From Pseudobdellovibrionaceae bacterium (GTDB lineage Bacteria; Bdellovibrionota; Bdellovibrionia; Bdellovibrionales; Bdellovibrionaceae): DNA of 37,548 bases. The notes beneath the pieces are model-generated. The model saw nothing but the letters and a program-made list of their open reading frames with translations, was not told where the DNA came from and searched no databases. A program made the translations under genes and the position numbers. Location of the stretch: assembly GCA_947449255.1 (NCBI GenBank), contig CANFQX010000024.1, positions 1 to 37,548 on the forward strand, in the 5' to 3' direction. Below are positions 15,592-24,357 of this stretch, in pieces. The first letter of the stretch is position 1; each line of letters opens with the position of its first letter.

Positions 15592-15910
15592 GATATAAAA
15601 TTCGTTCGTAGATGAATATGGGCCCGGGGCAACAATTAATTATGCGACGAGAGAGTCAATGTCCGGGTGGCTCCGGAACTCTTAATTGGGATTCTGTAAT
15701 GGAATTATTGTGGTGGCTATATTTTTTATTAAGTAGTTATTCAAAGGCAAATACCACCCTCGTATGTTATTTTTCGAGGATATTAACGCTAATGGTTATT
15801 TGTATTCAATTGCAATAGTGCTTTGAAAGTCACCTGAGATGTAATAAAATTTAGGTTTAGCCTTATACGCTCTGGTTGGCCCCAAAATAAGTATATGAGG
15901 GAGAATTACA
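15592..15910 (+). other. Spacer with a small coding remnant
   Basis: 319 bp without an intact gene. At about 15612-15680 one frame reads DEYGPGATINYATRESMSGW then LRNS-stop, which looks like a C-terminal piece of a protein (style of a SAM methyltransferase tail, uncertain). The frame has no start and closes upstream at once, so I read it as debris. The rest, to the AGGGAG site of the acyltransferase, shows nothing I recognise. Confidence 0.3.
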
Positions 15911-16471
15911 ATGGGTCCGCATTATGAAAAAAGTTTACTTAAGTCTTGCGGTGAAGACACCATTATTAGTGGAAATGTAGAAATACGCCGACCGCATCTG
16001 TTTTCAATTGGATCACATTGTGCAGTCGACACTGGTTTTTACTGCACGACAGCTGTTGAAATGGGTGACTACATTCATATTCCTCCATATGTAACGGTCA
16101 TAGGTGGAGCTAGGGGTTTTCTTAGGATGGATCATTTTTCAGGGGTCTCTGCGGGATGCAGAATTATTTGTGCTAGTGAAGAATTTCTCGGGGAAGGTCT
16201 TATTGGACCTACTATTCCACATGAGTTTAAAGATGACATTAAATGTAAACCAATTATTTTTGAACGTTTTGCAAATACTGGCGCTAATGTCGTTATTATG
16301 ACAGGTATCACACTCGGTGAAGGGTGTGTGGTAGGAGCAAATTCTCTCGTTACAAAATCCACTGAACCATGGACTGTGTATGTGGGGTCCCCAGCGCGAC
16401 CGATTAAAACAAGACGCAAAGACAAAATGATAGAGTATGCAAAACGCCTAGGATATGAACCCATTATATAA
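15911..16471 (+). CDS. Left-handed beta-helix acyltransferase
   Basis: 186 residues built almost wholly of hexapeptide repeats (for example ISGNVEIRRPHLFSIGSHCA, MGDYIHIPPYVTVIGGA and the C-terminal ITLGEGCVVGANSLVTKS), followed by VYVGSPARPIKTRRK, the normal end of LbH O- or N-acetyltransferases. The start follows GAGGGAG at good spacing. In an operon with gmd, a cupin and a DegT aminotransferase, it most likely acylates the amino sugar made next door, like the N-acyltransferases of perosamine pathways, but an O-acetyltransferase is also possible. It lacks the extra N-terminal nucleotide-binding domain of PerB/PglD types. Confidence 0.85.
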   Translation: MGPHYEKSLLKSCGEDTIISGNVEIRRPHLFSIGSHCAVDTGFYCTTAVEMGDYIHIPPYVTVIGGARGFLRMDHFSGVSAGCRIICASEEFLGEGLIGPTIPHEFKDDIKCKPIIFERFANTGANVVIMTGITLGEGCVVGANSLVTKSTEPWTVYVGSPARPIKTRRKDKMIEYAKRLGYEPII

Positions 16472-16483
16472 GGATTGATTAAA

Positions 16484-16894
16484 ATGAATCAGGTTAAAGA
16501 AGTAAAAGAAGGTGATATTGTTTTGGCTCGGCATGTACCCGCAGCTGTCGCATGGGCAGGCGGGCTGAACTTCTTTTCACAAGATCAAGAGTTCATCCAG
16601 GCTGGCACTTGGGGATATGGTGCAGGCAAAAAATTGCTTCCACATATTCATAATGAAGTTAAACGAGAAGTACTGTGGACGCAGGAAGTGATTTTTGTGA
16701 AGAAAGGTTCCATCATGGCGCATGTTTTCAATACTCGCGAAGAGAAAATCGCTGATGTTGAAGTAAAAGAAGGTGATCTTATCATCTTACTTCGCGGTGG
16801 ACATGGCTACACAATAATTGAGGATGACACTCAAGTTTTAGAAGTTAAAAATGGACCTTATGTTGGACCAGATTTAGATCGTAGAAGATTTTAG
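16484..16894 (+). CDS. Cupin-domain protein of the sugar operon
   Basis: 136 residues from the ATG at 16484, which has AGGA at 9 nt; the frame can also start at TTG 16475 but without a site. The core LLPHIHNEVKREVLW with two histidines, EVIFVKKGSIMAHVFN and EGDLIILLRGGHGYTI form a cupin barrel with possible metal ligands. Small cupins in O-antigen clusters can be sugar isomerases or epimerases, but this one lacks the FdtA/QdtA signature and I cannot assign a reaction. It lies between the acyltransferase and the aminotransferase with about 10-bp gaps, so it is very likely part of the same pathway. Confidence 0.7.
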   Translation: MNQVKEVKEGDIVLARHVPAAVAWAGGLNFFSQDQEFIQAGTWGYGAGKKLLPHIHNEVKREVLWTQEVIFVKKGSIMAHVFNTREEKIADVEVKEGDLIILLRGGHGYTIIEDDTQVLEVKNGPYVGPDLDRRRF

Positions 16895-16904
16895 GGATTT
16901 ATAT

Positions 16905-18002
16905 ATGCAACGTGAATTTATAATGCAGATGCAGCCATGGTTTGGTGATGAAGAAAAAAGATCTATTTCGGCCTACATGGATGAAAATGGATTCATGACT
17001 GAGTTTAAACGCACTGAGCAGTTCGAGAAAATGATCGCTGAGTACACTGGCGCTAAGCATTGTATAGTGGTCAATAATGGAACCATAAGTCTGACACTGG
17101 CGGCCCTTGCTTTGAATATTGGCGTCGGTGATGATGTGATCGTTCCGAACTTTACGATGATTGCGACACCGAACTCGGTCAAGATGATTGGAGCAAGTCC
17201 TGTTTTTGTCGATGTTGAACCGGAAACACTTTGTCTAAATATTGAATTAGTCAAGAAAGCCATCACCCCAAAAACCAAGGCGATCATGCTGGTTTCTGCT
17301 AATGGTCGATACCCATTAGCAGGGGTGGAAGCCTTTGTAGCTTTAGCAAATGAAAAAGGTTTGTATCTCATTGAAGACTCAGCCCAATCTCTTGGATCAT
17401 ATTATCCAAATGGCAAACATATTGGGACTGTTGGTGTGCTCGGAAGTTTTTCATTTTCTGCGCCCAAAATTATTTCAACGGGGCAGGGTGGTTGTCTTGT
17501 TACTAATGATGATGATGTTGCTTTTAGACTTCGCCGTTTAAAAGATTTCGGCAGATCTGGTGGCGGAAACGATATCCATGACTGGATTGGTTACAATTTC
17601 AAATTTACCGAACTTCAAGCCTGCCTCGGCATCGAGCAAATGAAAAAGTTAGCTGGGCGAGTTGAGGTTAAGAAGATTATGTATCGTCGGTTTCAGGAAG
17701 GTCTTAAGGCCGTGCAAGGCATCAGATTGTTTGATCATGATCTAAATAACACCACTCCTTGGTTTGTGGATTCATTTGCTGAACGGCGTGAAGAATTGCA
17801 GGCTTTTTTGAAGGCGCATCAAATTGGAACCAGGATTATGTATCCTCCAATTAATAAGCAGAAGGCATATGGAGTTGCTGGGGAGCATCCTATTTCAGAT
17901 CTAGTTGGCCAAAAGGGACTGTGGTTGCCCTCAACGACGCAGTTGCCATTAGAAGATGTTGATTATATTTGCGAAAAAATCAGAAGCTTTTATGGTGCAT
18001 AA
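16905..18002 (+). CDS. DegT/DnrJ/EryC1/StrS aminotransferase (perosamine synthase-like)
   Basis: 365 residues of the PLP-dependent sugar aminotransferase family. Landmarks: NNGTISLTLAALAL, DVIVPNFTMIATPNSVKMIG, LIEDSAQSLGSYY (PLP-binding Asp and Gln), and FSFSAPKIISTGQGG, whose Lys should hold the PLP. The C-terminal half has GYNFKFTELQACLGIEQ. With gmd upstream, the best guess is amination of GDP-4-keto-6-deoxymannose to GDP-perosamine (Per); the exact substrate is inferred from context only. The ATG follows AGGG at about 8 nt. Confidence 0.88.
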   Translation: MQREFIMQMQPWFGDEEKRSISAYMDENGFMTEFKRTEQFEKMIAEYTGAKHCIVVNNGTISLTLAALALNIGVGDDVIVPNFTMIATPNSVKMIGASPVFVDVEPETLCLNIELVKKAITPKTKAIMLVSANGRYPLAGVEAFVALANEKGLYLIEDSAQSLGSYYPNGKHIGTVGVLGSFSFSAPKIISTGQGGCLVTNDDDVAFRLRRLKDFGRSGGGNDIHDWIGYNFKFTELQACLGIEQMKKLAGRVEVKKIMYRRFQEGLKAVQGIRLFDHDLNNTTPWFVDSFAERREELQAFLKAHQIGTRIMYPPINKQKAYGVAGEHPISDLVGQKGLWLPSTTQLPLEDVDYICEKIRSFYGA

Positions 18003-18030
18003 GTACGCAATAATTTAATAGGATATTGAA

Positions 18031-18282
18031 TTGGGAATATTAAGAGTTTCATTAGCACTGTTTGTATTATTTTCCCATGCTGGGCAAATTTTCGGCACGA
18101 GAAATTATTATGATGGCAATATCACGCATGTTTGGGCTCTCTACCTTCTAAAGGCTTTAAAAGTTCAAAATCTTCCTATATATACATTGGTAATTTCTAT
18201 TGCTGCATCTTTCTTTGAGCTCTATTTTGTGAATAAACCATTAGAACGGCTTCGGAAGGTTTATGGAGCCAGAACCCAATAA
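18031..18282 (+). pseudogene. Acyltransferase-3 family gene with its middle deleted
   Basis: An 83-residue frame that joins the two ends of an OafA-like acyltransferase 3: the first helix (GILRVSLALFVLFSHAGQIF, with the family's R and H positions) and the last helix plus tail (LPIYTLVISIAASFFELYFV then NKPLERLRK, like the usual C-terminal E-K-P-F motif). Normal members have 330 or more residues, so about 250 are missing, but the reading frame is kept. The start is TTG with AGGA upstream. The product could not have the enzyme fold and is probably non-functional. Confidence 0.7.
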
Positions 18283-18320
18283 AAATTATAATTTGGTGAA
18301 TATAAAAAAACGAGTAAAAA

Positions 18321-19121
18321 ATGAAAAACATTGAAAAACCAGATTTAGCGGTTGTAGTCTTGTCGTGTGATCGATATGCCGACTTGTGGAAACCATTTTT
18401 CGATTTATTTTTTCGAAATTGGTCGGATTGCCCGTTTAAAGTTTACTTGTTTGCAAATGAGCAAAGTTATTCTGATTTGCGGGTCATGACCGTCTTATCC
18501 GGAAAGGATAATGACTGGTCATCCAGTGTGAAGGCTTGTGTTCAACAAATTCCAGAGAAATACCTGTTGTTGTTTTTTGATGATGCTTTTTTAGATAAGC
18601 CTGTTAATAATTCTGAATTATTCAAATTGCTTTCCTACTTAGAAGGTCACGCGGCAGAATATCTACGCTTCAGGCCAGTTCCTTTGCCAGATGAGAAAAT
18701 TGATCATGTCATAGGAAGGTACAAAGCGGATACTCTTTATCGGACTGCTGTATTTGGAATTTGGCGCAGGGATGTACTTTTGGATGTATTTAAGGAAGGT
18801 GAAAGCGCTTGGGATCTTGAAACCAAGGGAGTTCCTCGGTCAGCAAAATACACAAATTTTTTTGGGGTCTACAAGGAGTACTTTTCATACATTCATGGTG
18901 TTGAAAAGGGTCAGTGGTATAGGTCGGCAGTAAGGAAGATATTAAAATTAGGTATTGAAATCGATGAAAAAAGCAGATCCAGGAAGTCACTTTTGGAACA
19001 ATTCCAAAGTGATTTTAGATTATTTCGTGCTGAAATTTTAAATCTTGCGCCAAGCCGCTTAAGGCCGAGGCTCATGGCGTTATCTAGATTTGTGCGAAAG
19101 TTTCTCTTTAAAAGATGGTAG
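18321..19121 (+). CDS. Putative glycosyltransferase of the O-antigen cluster
   Basis: 266 residues. It opens DLAVVVLSCDRYADLWKPFF, the first strand and helix of a GT-A fold, and has LLLFFDDAFLDKP near residues 92-104, where DD would bind the metal and nucleotide sugar. The middle (YRTAVFGIWRRDVLLDVFKE) and SAWDLETKG resemble acceptor-site segments seen in hypothetical sugar transferases. I cannot place it in a CAZy family with confidence. Its position between an aminotransferase and the Wzx flippase supports a role in assembling the repeat unit. Confidence 0.6.
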   Translation: MKNIEKPDLAVVVLSCDRYADLWKPFFDLFFRNWSDCPFKVYLFANEQSYSDLRVMTVLSGKDNDWSSSVKACVQQIPEKYLLLFFDDAFLDKPVNNSELFKLLSYLEGHAAEYLRFRPVPLPDEKIDHVIGRYKADTLYRTAVFGIWRRDVLLDVFKEGESAWDLETKGVPRSAKYTNFFGVYKEYFSYIHGVEKGQWYRSAVRKILKLGIEIDEKSRSRKSLLEQFQSDFRLFRAEILNLAPSRLRPRLMALSRFVRKFLFKRW

Positions 19122-19224
19122 GGATATTTAAGGATTGAACTATAAGGTAAAAAAAATTATGTCTGCATTAATTTTATGAGTTGATTAATTGTGAATTTAA
19201 GAAAAGGAGATAATTTCAAAGAAT

Positions 19225-20532
19225 ATGATTAAATTGATATACAAAAGTATTTTTGATTTAAAAAATAAAGAGCACACAGCTAATATTCTTTCTGGATTAT
19301 TTCTCAAACTATTTACAGCTGCTGTATTTTTTGTAGCTATCCCATTTGCTATCCGAAAGTTTGGGGCACAAAGTTATGGTATAGTCTCTTTTTTTGTCGT
19401 TTTTCAGGGCTATATAATTTTGCTAGATACTGGTTTTAGCTATGGCCTGGGTGTTCTTTATGGACGAAGTCTCGCTGACTCATCACCGAGTGGTTCTCTG
19501 CTTCGGATGGGAAGTTTTTTTTATCTTGTTATTGCTACAGTATTTGGTTTGGCTATGTTTTTCTTGGCACCATTAATTAATTCAATATCTTTTAACAATA
19601 TCGATTGCACCAGCATTTTTAGAATTTTTGCGGGAATTAGTTTTATCGCAGTTCTTGATTCGTATTTTACGGTTCTGCTTCAAGCCCACAATAAAATATA
19701 TAAGATCAATATCACTCGCTTTGCATTGGATTTGGTAAGGGCCCTAGGATTGTTTATTGGTGCTACATACGGAAGTATAAGTTTTGTCATTATTAGCTTA
19801 TTGTTGGGGTATATCTTAAAGCTTGGGCTTTCTATAAATTATGTGAGGCCTATTATACCACTGGTGGAAATCAGTCCTCGTTTTTCCTCAGACAGCTTTC
19901 GTAGTCTTTTGATATTGAGTGCTCCCTCTGTCGGCGTCGCAATAATGACGCTTTTGCTAAGTTCCTTTGATAAGATATTTGTTAGTGGAAAGTTAAGTTC
20001 AGTGGATTTTGCCCATTATTCCTTTGCATTTGATATTAATACGAAAGTCTATTTCCTTCTTTATGCTGTAAGTTCTGCATTTTATCCAACTTTAGTAAAA
20101 AGATTTCATATTGGGGCGCCTATCACTGGTCTAATCAGTGTTTGGCTTTGGGCTCTGATTGCAGTGGGCTTTTGCTACTATTTGCCAATGGGTCTTTTTT
20201 CTGAAAAAATAATTGCGCTATTGGTTTCGCAAGATTTTGCAATCAAGGCTGCACCCATATGCAGAGCCTTTGCTTTATCTTCAATTATTTATCTTTGCTT
20301 TAATTTTTTCGAAAACTTGCTAAATGCCTCGGGTCGTGCTCATCTGTGCTTTATCTCATATTTGTCTGGTTTATTTTTCTTAGTGGTATGGTATTTTTCG
20401 CCTGCAAATTCAAATAATACGGCTGTCAGTATGTCACATCTAGTGGTGGGTGTTAATATTGTCATGTTACTAGTAGCTAGCCTCAGCTTTTTTTTGAGAA
20501 GGCAAAAGAGTATAGGCAAAAAAATATCTTGA
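19225..20532 (+). CDS. O-antigen flippase (Wzx-like polysaccharide transporter)
   Basis: 435 residues with about 12 hydrophobic helices and the N-terminal layout of MATE/Wzx flippases (SGLFLKLFTAAVFFVAIPFA, then IRKFGAQSYGIVSFF and DTGFSYGLG). Such proteins move the undecaprenyl-linked repeat unit to the periplasm. AAGGAGAT lies 14 nt before the ATG, a longish gap. The DNA here is noticeably AT-rich with frequent ATA and TTA codons, unlike wbpM-like 25194-27098, consistent with transfer of the O-antigen core region. Confidence 0.85.
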   Translation: MIKLIYKSIFDLKNKEHTANILSGLFLKLFTAAVFFVAIPFAIRKFGAQSYGIVSFFVVFQGYIILLDTGFSYGLGVLYGRSLADSSPSGSLLRMGSFFYLVIATVFGLAMFFLAPLINSISFNNIDCTSIFRIFAGISFIAVLDSYFTVLLQAHNKIYKINITRFALDLVRALGLFIGATYGSISFVIISLLLGYILKLGLSINYVRPIIPLVEISPRFSSDSFRSLLILSAPSVGVAIMTLLLSSFDKIFVSGKLSSVDFAHYSFAFDINTKVYFLLYAVSSAFYPTLVKRFHIGAPITGLISVWLWALIAVGFCYYLPMGLFSEKIIALLVSQDFAIKAAPICRAFALSSIIYLCFNFFENLLNASGRAHLCFISYLSGLFFLVVWYFSPANSNNTAVSMSHLVVGVNIVMLLVASLSFFLRRQKSIGKKIS

Positions 20533-20576
20533 AATCTTTTTTGTTTTGATTGTTAGAATAGTGGAGGGCTTTCTCA

Positions 20577-21962
20577 GTGAATACATCAAAAAAAATATTG
20601 GTGAGTTTAGTCCTTGTGCTTGGCTATTCAATTATAGCAATGTTGTTGTTTCGACTTGTTCTTATTCCCAAATTTACCGCAACCAAGTATGGTGAAATTC
20701 CAGGTGATTCGCTGATTTATGCCGAGCTAGCTCTAAAAAATGCTGCTAACATTTCGACTTATGGCATAGGGGCTTTCGAGCTTAAGCCGGAGGGGCAAGG
20801 TCCTGCTGGTGTTGCGACTTTGGTTTATTTGATGACTGGGCAAATAGGATTTATTGTTATTATCAATGCTCTGTTGCACATGTTAGCTTCATGGGCGCTC
20901 TTTGGGATCCTTAGGATTTGGTTTGGGGTCAGGGAATCTTTTATTGGTGTTTTGCCTTTTGTGTTGTCGGTCTGCATGATGTTTTGGTTTTCCCAAACGA
21001 ATAAAGAGTCATTTTGTATTGCAGGGATATTTATTTTCATGTGGGGATATCTAATAGAATTTACAAATTTATGTCATAAAAAGCATAAATTTTTTTGGAA
21101 AGATTCATTGTTACGGTACCTGGGACTTGTCATTGGTGTACTGCTGATATATTTGGTGAGGCCCTATGTCGCAAAAATATTATTGATCTCTGTCCTTCCT
21201 GTTTATCTTATAAGCGTAATAATCAGCCATAACTTGCGATTGAACATGCGCTTTCATTTTTTTACAGGTTTTGTAGTATTTATTCTGATGTTTTCATCAA
21301 GTGATAAAGGGTCCGGACGAACTCTTGCGCTGTTAGATGATATTGATGCTAATTGTGCTGTAATCGGTTGTGATGGATCCAGATCGACAAGTGTCATGAA
21401 TCGTTGTTTTGCGCAACTTAAGAGTGGTGTTTGGAATTCAGATGGAGTTCCTGAGTTCATTAATAAAAAAATTATAATGCTATTGGGGCAGCGATGTTTA
21501 AATTTGTCTGTCCTGGATAATAATCCAAATAAGACAGTTATTTTTTCAACTGTTGATCCTGATATTGTTTTTAATGGTCCAAAAGATGCAGCTCTATATT
21601 TATTTCGTGCAGCCCAGATAGGTATTTTTGCGCCATGGCCAAGCCATTGGCCATCTATGGCACTTGAAAGATTATCTGTTCCTTACAGAATCACTGCGAT
21701 TGAAGCGTTTTTTGTTTATGCATGCTATTTATTTTTGGTGTTTGGCTTATTTTTTGCTCAATTGCGGTTTGATATTTTATTGCCAATATTTTTTGCATTG
21801 AACTCAATGTTGATAACTGGATTTTCATGCCCTTTCCTGGTGGTTACATACCGGTACCGGTATGCTTGGTGGATGTTATTGGCTTGTCTAGGATTTGCCT
21901 TCCTAACCCAATATCTCTTGGGGAATGGTGCAAAAGAAAAAAGGATGGATTCTGGTAAATAA
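20577..21962 (+). CDS. Polytopic membrane protein of the O-antigen cluster
   Basis: 461 residues, GTG start after GGAGG. There are about 10-12 hydrophobic helices with one large polar loop at roughly 240-345 (from SSSDKGSGRTLALLDDIDAN to VDPDIVFNGPKDAALY). An early GDSLIYAELALKNA segment with acidic residues and a late FAPWPSHWPSMALERLSVPY segment stand out. The O-antigen polymerase Wzy has this kind of membrane layout but no conserved sequence, and a lipid-dependent glycosyltransferase would also fit. I cannot decide between them; the ligase-like gene at 10153 is the other polymerase candidate. Confidence 0.55.
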   Translation: MNTSKKILVSLVLVLGYSIIAMLLFRLVLIPKFTATKYGEIPGDSLIYAELALKNAANISTYGIGAFELKPEGQGPAGVATLVYLMTGQIGFIVIINALLHMLASWALFGILRIWFGVRESFIGVLPFVLSVCMMFWFSQTNKESFCIAGIFIFMWGYLIEFTNLCHKKHKFFWKDSLLRYLGLVIGVLLIYLVRPYVAKILLISVLPVYLISVIISHNLRLNMRFHFFTGFVVFILMFSSSDKGSGRTLALLDDIDANCAVIGCDGSRSTSVMNRCFAQLKSGVWNSDGVPEFINKKIIMLLGQRCLNLSVLDNNPNKTVIFSTVDPDIVFNGPKDAALYLFRAAQIGIFAPWPSHWPSMALERLSVPYRITAIEAFFVYACYLFLVFGLFFAQLRFDILLPIFFALNSMLITGFSCPFLVVTYRYRYAWWMLLACLGFAFLTQYLLGNGAKEKRMDSGK

Positions 21963-22026
21963 ATATAGGATATGAAGTATGAATTATCGAATTGCGCATT
22001 GTAGATTAATTAGCTAACTTGATCTT

Positions 22027-22806
22027 ATGAAATTTGTTGACCCAAAAGTCTCAGTTGTAATGATCGTGCATCGTGATGACAATTTTCTACCTATGGCTAT
22101 TGAGAGTGTTTTAAATCAGTCATTAGTGGAATTTGAACTCATCATAGTCGAAAATGGCTGTAATGATATTTTATTTAATAAGCTTAGAAATTATAGAGAT
22201 CCAAGAATTCGCCTTTTCAGAACGAGAATACCACAGATTTCATTCAATAGAAATTATGCCCTGAATGAAGCAAAAGCAGAACTTGTTGCTGTTATGGACT
22301 CCGATGATATTTGTATGAGTCAGCGACTTTTGAAGCAGTATTCTTTTATGATTGCTAATTCCTCGGTAGATGTGCTTTCGTCCTCCTTTTTTCGGATAGA
22401 TGAGTTCGGCGCGGTTTTGAATACCGTGAATAAAAAAGGAAATAGTACAATGATCAAAAAAATGATTTGGAAGACAAATCCTATATGTCATCCAACAGTA
22501 ATGTTCAGAAAGAAAAAGATCATTGAATTAGGAGGGTATCTTGGTGGTGTTCGGTCAGAAGATTATGATCTTTGGTTGCGACTTATTTCATTGGAAGGCG
22601 TTGGATTCGCTGTTTTAGAAGAGCCATTGGTTAGTTACAGAGTTCACACAAATAGTTGTCAAAAAAACTTTGGCTCTTATTGTGAAACTGCTGGACATTT
22701 TTTGCGCGAGTTTCTCCAAAAAATGACTCTTCTTAACTTATCAGGCCTTGTTGTTTCCTGCTCAAAAGCGCTAGTGGAAAAAATAAGAGTCCTTGCTGCT
22801 CGGTAG
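22027..22806 (+). CDS. Glycosyltransferase family 2 protein
   Basis: 259 residues with the GT2 fold: KVSVVMIVHRDDNFLPMAIE at the start, LNQSLVEFELIIVENGCND, NRNYALNEAKAELVAVMDSD with the DSDD metal site (about residues 90-95), then NPICHPTVMFRKK and EDYDLWLRLI, where ED is the likely catalytic pair. Such enzymes transfer sugars to the lipid-linked unit from the cytoplasm. No strong ribosome site is visible before the ATG. The gene stops with TAG and the same frame stays open for 42 more codons, which looks like a remnant (see the spacer entry). Confidence 0.9.
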   Translation: MKFVDPKVSVVMIVHRDDNFLPMAIESVLNQSLVEFELIIVENGCNDILFNKLRNYRDPRIRLFRTRIPQISFNRNYALNEAKAELVAVMDSDDICMSQRLLKQYSFMIANSSVDVLSSSFFRIDEFGAVLNTVNKKGNSTMIKKMIWKTNPICHPTVMFRKKKIIELGGYLGGVRSEDYDLWLRLISLEGVGFAVLEEPLVSYRVHTNSCQKNFGSYCETAGHFLREFLQKMTLLNLSGLVVSCSKALVEKIRVLAAR

Positions 22807-23254
22807 TGTTACTGGTCTGATAGGGCCTTGAAAGAGTATATATCAGCTGGAATTGTTGGTAGTTCGGTAGATCTAAATAAATTGACTCCCTATCGATCAG
22901 CAATTGATTATAAACGAGACACAGATTTAGATGAGTATGGCCAATATTAGTCTTTGGTATGAAGTTCTTTAATTAGCCACATTTGGTCCCAGTATTATTC
23001 ATGTATTATTGGATTTTTAAGAATATTTTTAAGTAAAATAATGTTAAATCTGCATTGATATATCCTTGATGGGCAATTTCACTGCCTCTGGACAGCAAGA
23101 GTTGATTTTTTTTTGATGGTGATGAAAAAGTTGTCTTTGTTTTGTCAAAGGTAAAAAATAGTAATTATAATGTTCCACTTTAGACCAACCAAAGCTGTTT
23201 TTTATTCGAGTGGGCATTGAAAAATCTGAAAAATGCACCTCATATTTAGCAATC
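22807..23254. other. Spacer after the GT2 gene, with a short remnant
   Basis: The first 126 bp continue the GT2 frame past its TAG (SDRALKEYISAGIVGSSVDL and on to LDEYGQY-stop at 22950). It has a protein-like composition but no start codon context, so it may be the fused tail of another gene. Beyond 22950 I see only AT-rich DNA with scattered stops. Confidence 0.3.
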
Positions 23255-23436
23255 TTAAATTAAGGTATAGCCGGCTGGACATGAGCTGCGATATACAAAA
23301 AACGCATTGAATTGGATAAATGTGATTGCACCAATCCAATTTTCTAGTCTATCAAGTGTAGGAATGCCAGGCCATTTTAATAAAATGTCATTAAAGCAAC
23401 CCGTTGATTGAGCCTTCAATTTAATTTTAAATGGTA
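23255..23436 (-). pseudogene. Remnant of a membrane protein gene (minus strand)
   Basis: A frame open for about 60 codons without a start, reading LLKWPGIPTLDRLENWIGAI then TFIQFNAFFVYRSS. Its spacing of WP, P, L-E-R/N, I-x-FNAFFVY recalls the segment WPSMALERLSVPYRITAIEA-FFVY in the membrane protein at 20577-21962. I read it as the tail of a decayed paralogue. The likeness is short and could be chance. Confidence 0.25.
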
Positions 23437-23476
23437 TTTATGAAAGCTTCTGCCGATATGGGAAATGATATAGGCT

Positions 23477-24349
23477 TTAATTGTTCAGTAGGTCTTCCAA
23501 GCCTTGTCGGCTATTAAACTTTAAGTTAATTTCTAGAAGCTGATTCGTATTTTTACTATCTAGTGCGAGGGTGCCAAAGAGTCTAGATGAAATTTTAGGA
23601 ACGATTCTGAAAAATATATATAAAATCGGCCTTGGAACAGCAAACAAATAAATTCTCTTATTCATAACGAATGCAATTTCTTCAACCAATGTCTTTATTG
23701 AAACAGGTGCAGGGTCTTGTGGCAGAAATATGCCACCTGACTTACCTTGAATGATTAGTGCAATATACTGACAAAGGTTACCTACAAAAATAATGCTTCT
23801 TTTATTCAGATTAAAATTTAAAGGCAAAATAGGAAAATATTTTATGAGTTTTGCCAGTGAAATAATATTTCCTTTTGCGCCTTTACCATAGACCATTGGT
23901 GGTCTGATGATGGAAACGATAAAGTTTGGTGATTGAATGGAAATTAAATACTTTTCAGCTTTTAACTTGCTTTTGCCATAGGCATCTTTAGGGGCGCAAA
24001 CTGAATTCTCGCTTAAAGAAGAGTGATGATCATAAAGTTGACCCGAGTCACCATAAACGTGCGCTGTACTGATGTATACAAAGTGGCCAACACCAGTCAA
24101 TTTTGCACAGTCAGCAAATTTTTTTGTCAGCTGAAAATTAGCATAATCATAGGCCTCATCCGGTGCCCCATTCATTTGATGCACAAGAGCTGCGCAGTGT
24201 ACGATACTATCGATACCTTCATAGGAAAGATTTTCTGGCGCAGTTAACTGTAAGCTTGCTGTTTCAAAATTAAACTCATCAGCGTGCCGATTTTTAAAAT
24301 TACCGCCAACAAATCCACTAGAACCTGTAAGTAAAATATTTTTTTTCAA
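23477..24349 (-). CDS. NAD-dependent epimerase/dehydratase (UDP-sugar type)
   Basis: 290 residues of the extended SDR family: Rossmann motif LLTGSSGFVGGNF (residues 5-17), IVHCAALVHQMNG, catalytic Ser in YISTAHVYGD, YGKSKLKAEKYL as the Y-x3-K pair, and RPPMVYGKGAKGN. It resembles the UDP-N-acetylhexosamine epimerases/reductases paired with a WbpL/WecA- or PglC-type initiating transferase in O-antigen loci (WbpV/WbiG style). It starts 9 bp after the sugar transferase gene, so the two form a unit: one makes the sugar, the other loads it on the lipid. With WbpM nearby the substrate may be a UDP-4-keto-6-deoxy sugar. Confidence 0.85.
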   Translation of the reverse strand: MKKNILLTGSSGFVGGNFKNRHADEFNFETASLQLTAPENLSYEGIDSIVHCAALVHQMNGAPDEAYDYANFQLTKKFADCAKLTGVGHFVYISTAHVYGDSGQLYDHHSSLSENSVCAPKDAYGKSKLKAEKYLISIQSPNFIVSIIRPPMVYGKGAKGNIISLAKLIKYFPILPLNFNLNKRSIIFVGNLCQYIALIIQGKSGGIFLPQDPAPVSIKTLVEEIAFVMNKRIYLFAVPRPILYIFFRIVPKISSRLFGTLALDSKNTNQLLEINLKFNSRQGLEDLLNN

Positions 24350-24357
24350 ATTATTCC

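Noticed and set aside
15612-15818. A 68-codon plus-strand frame after the Fcl-like gene
   Set aside because: No ribosome site, odd composition, and another frame of the same stretch gives a more protein-like remnant.
23044-23238. A 64-codon minus-strand frame after the GT2 gene
   Set aside because: No ribosome site, no recognisable motif and no similarity to neighbours.
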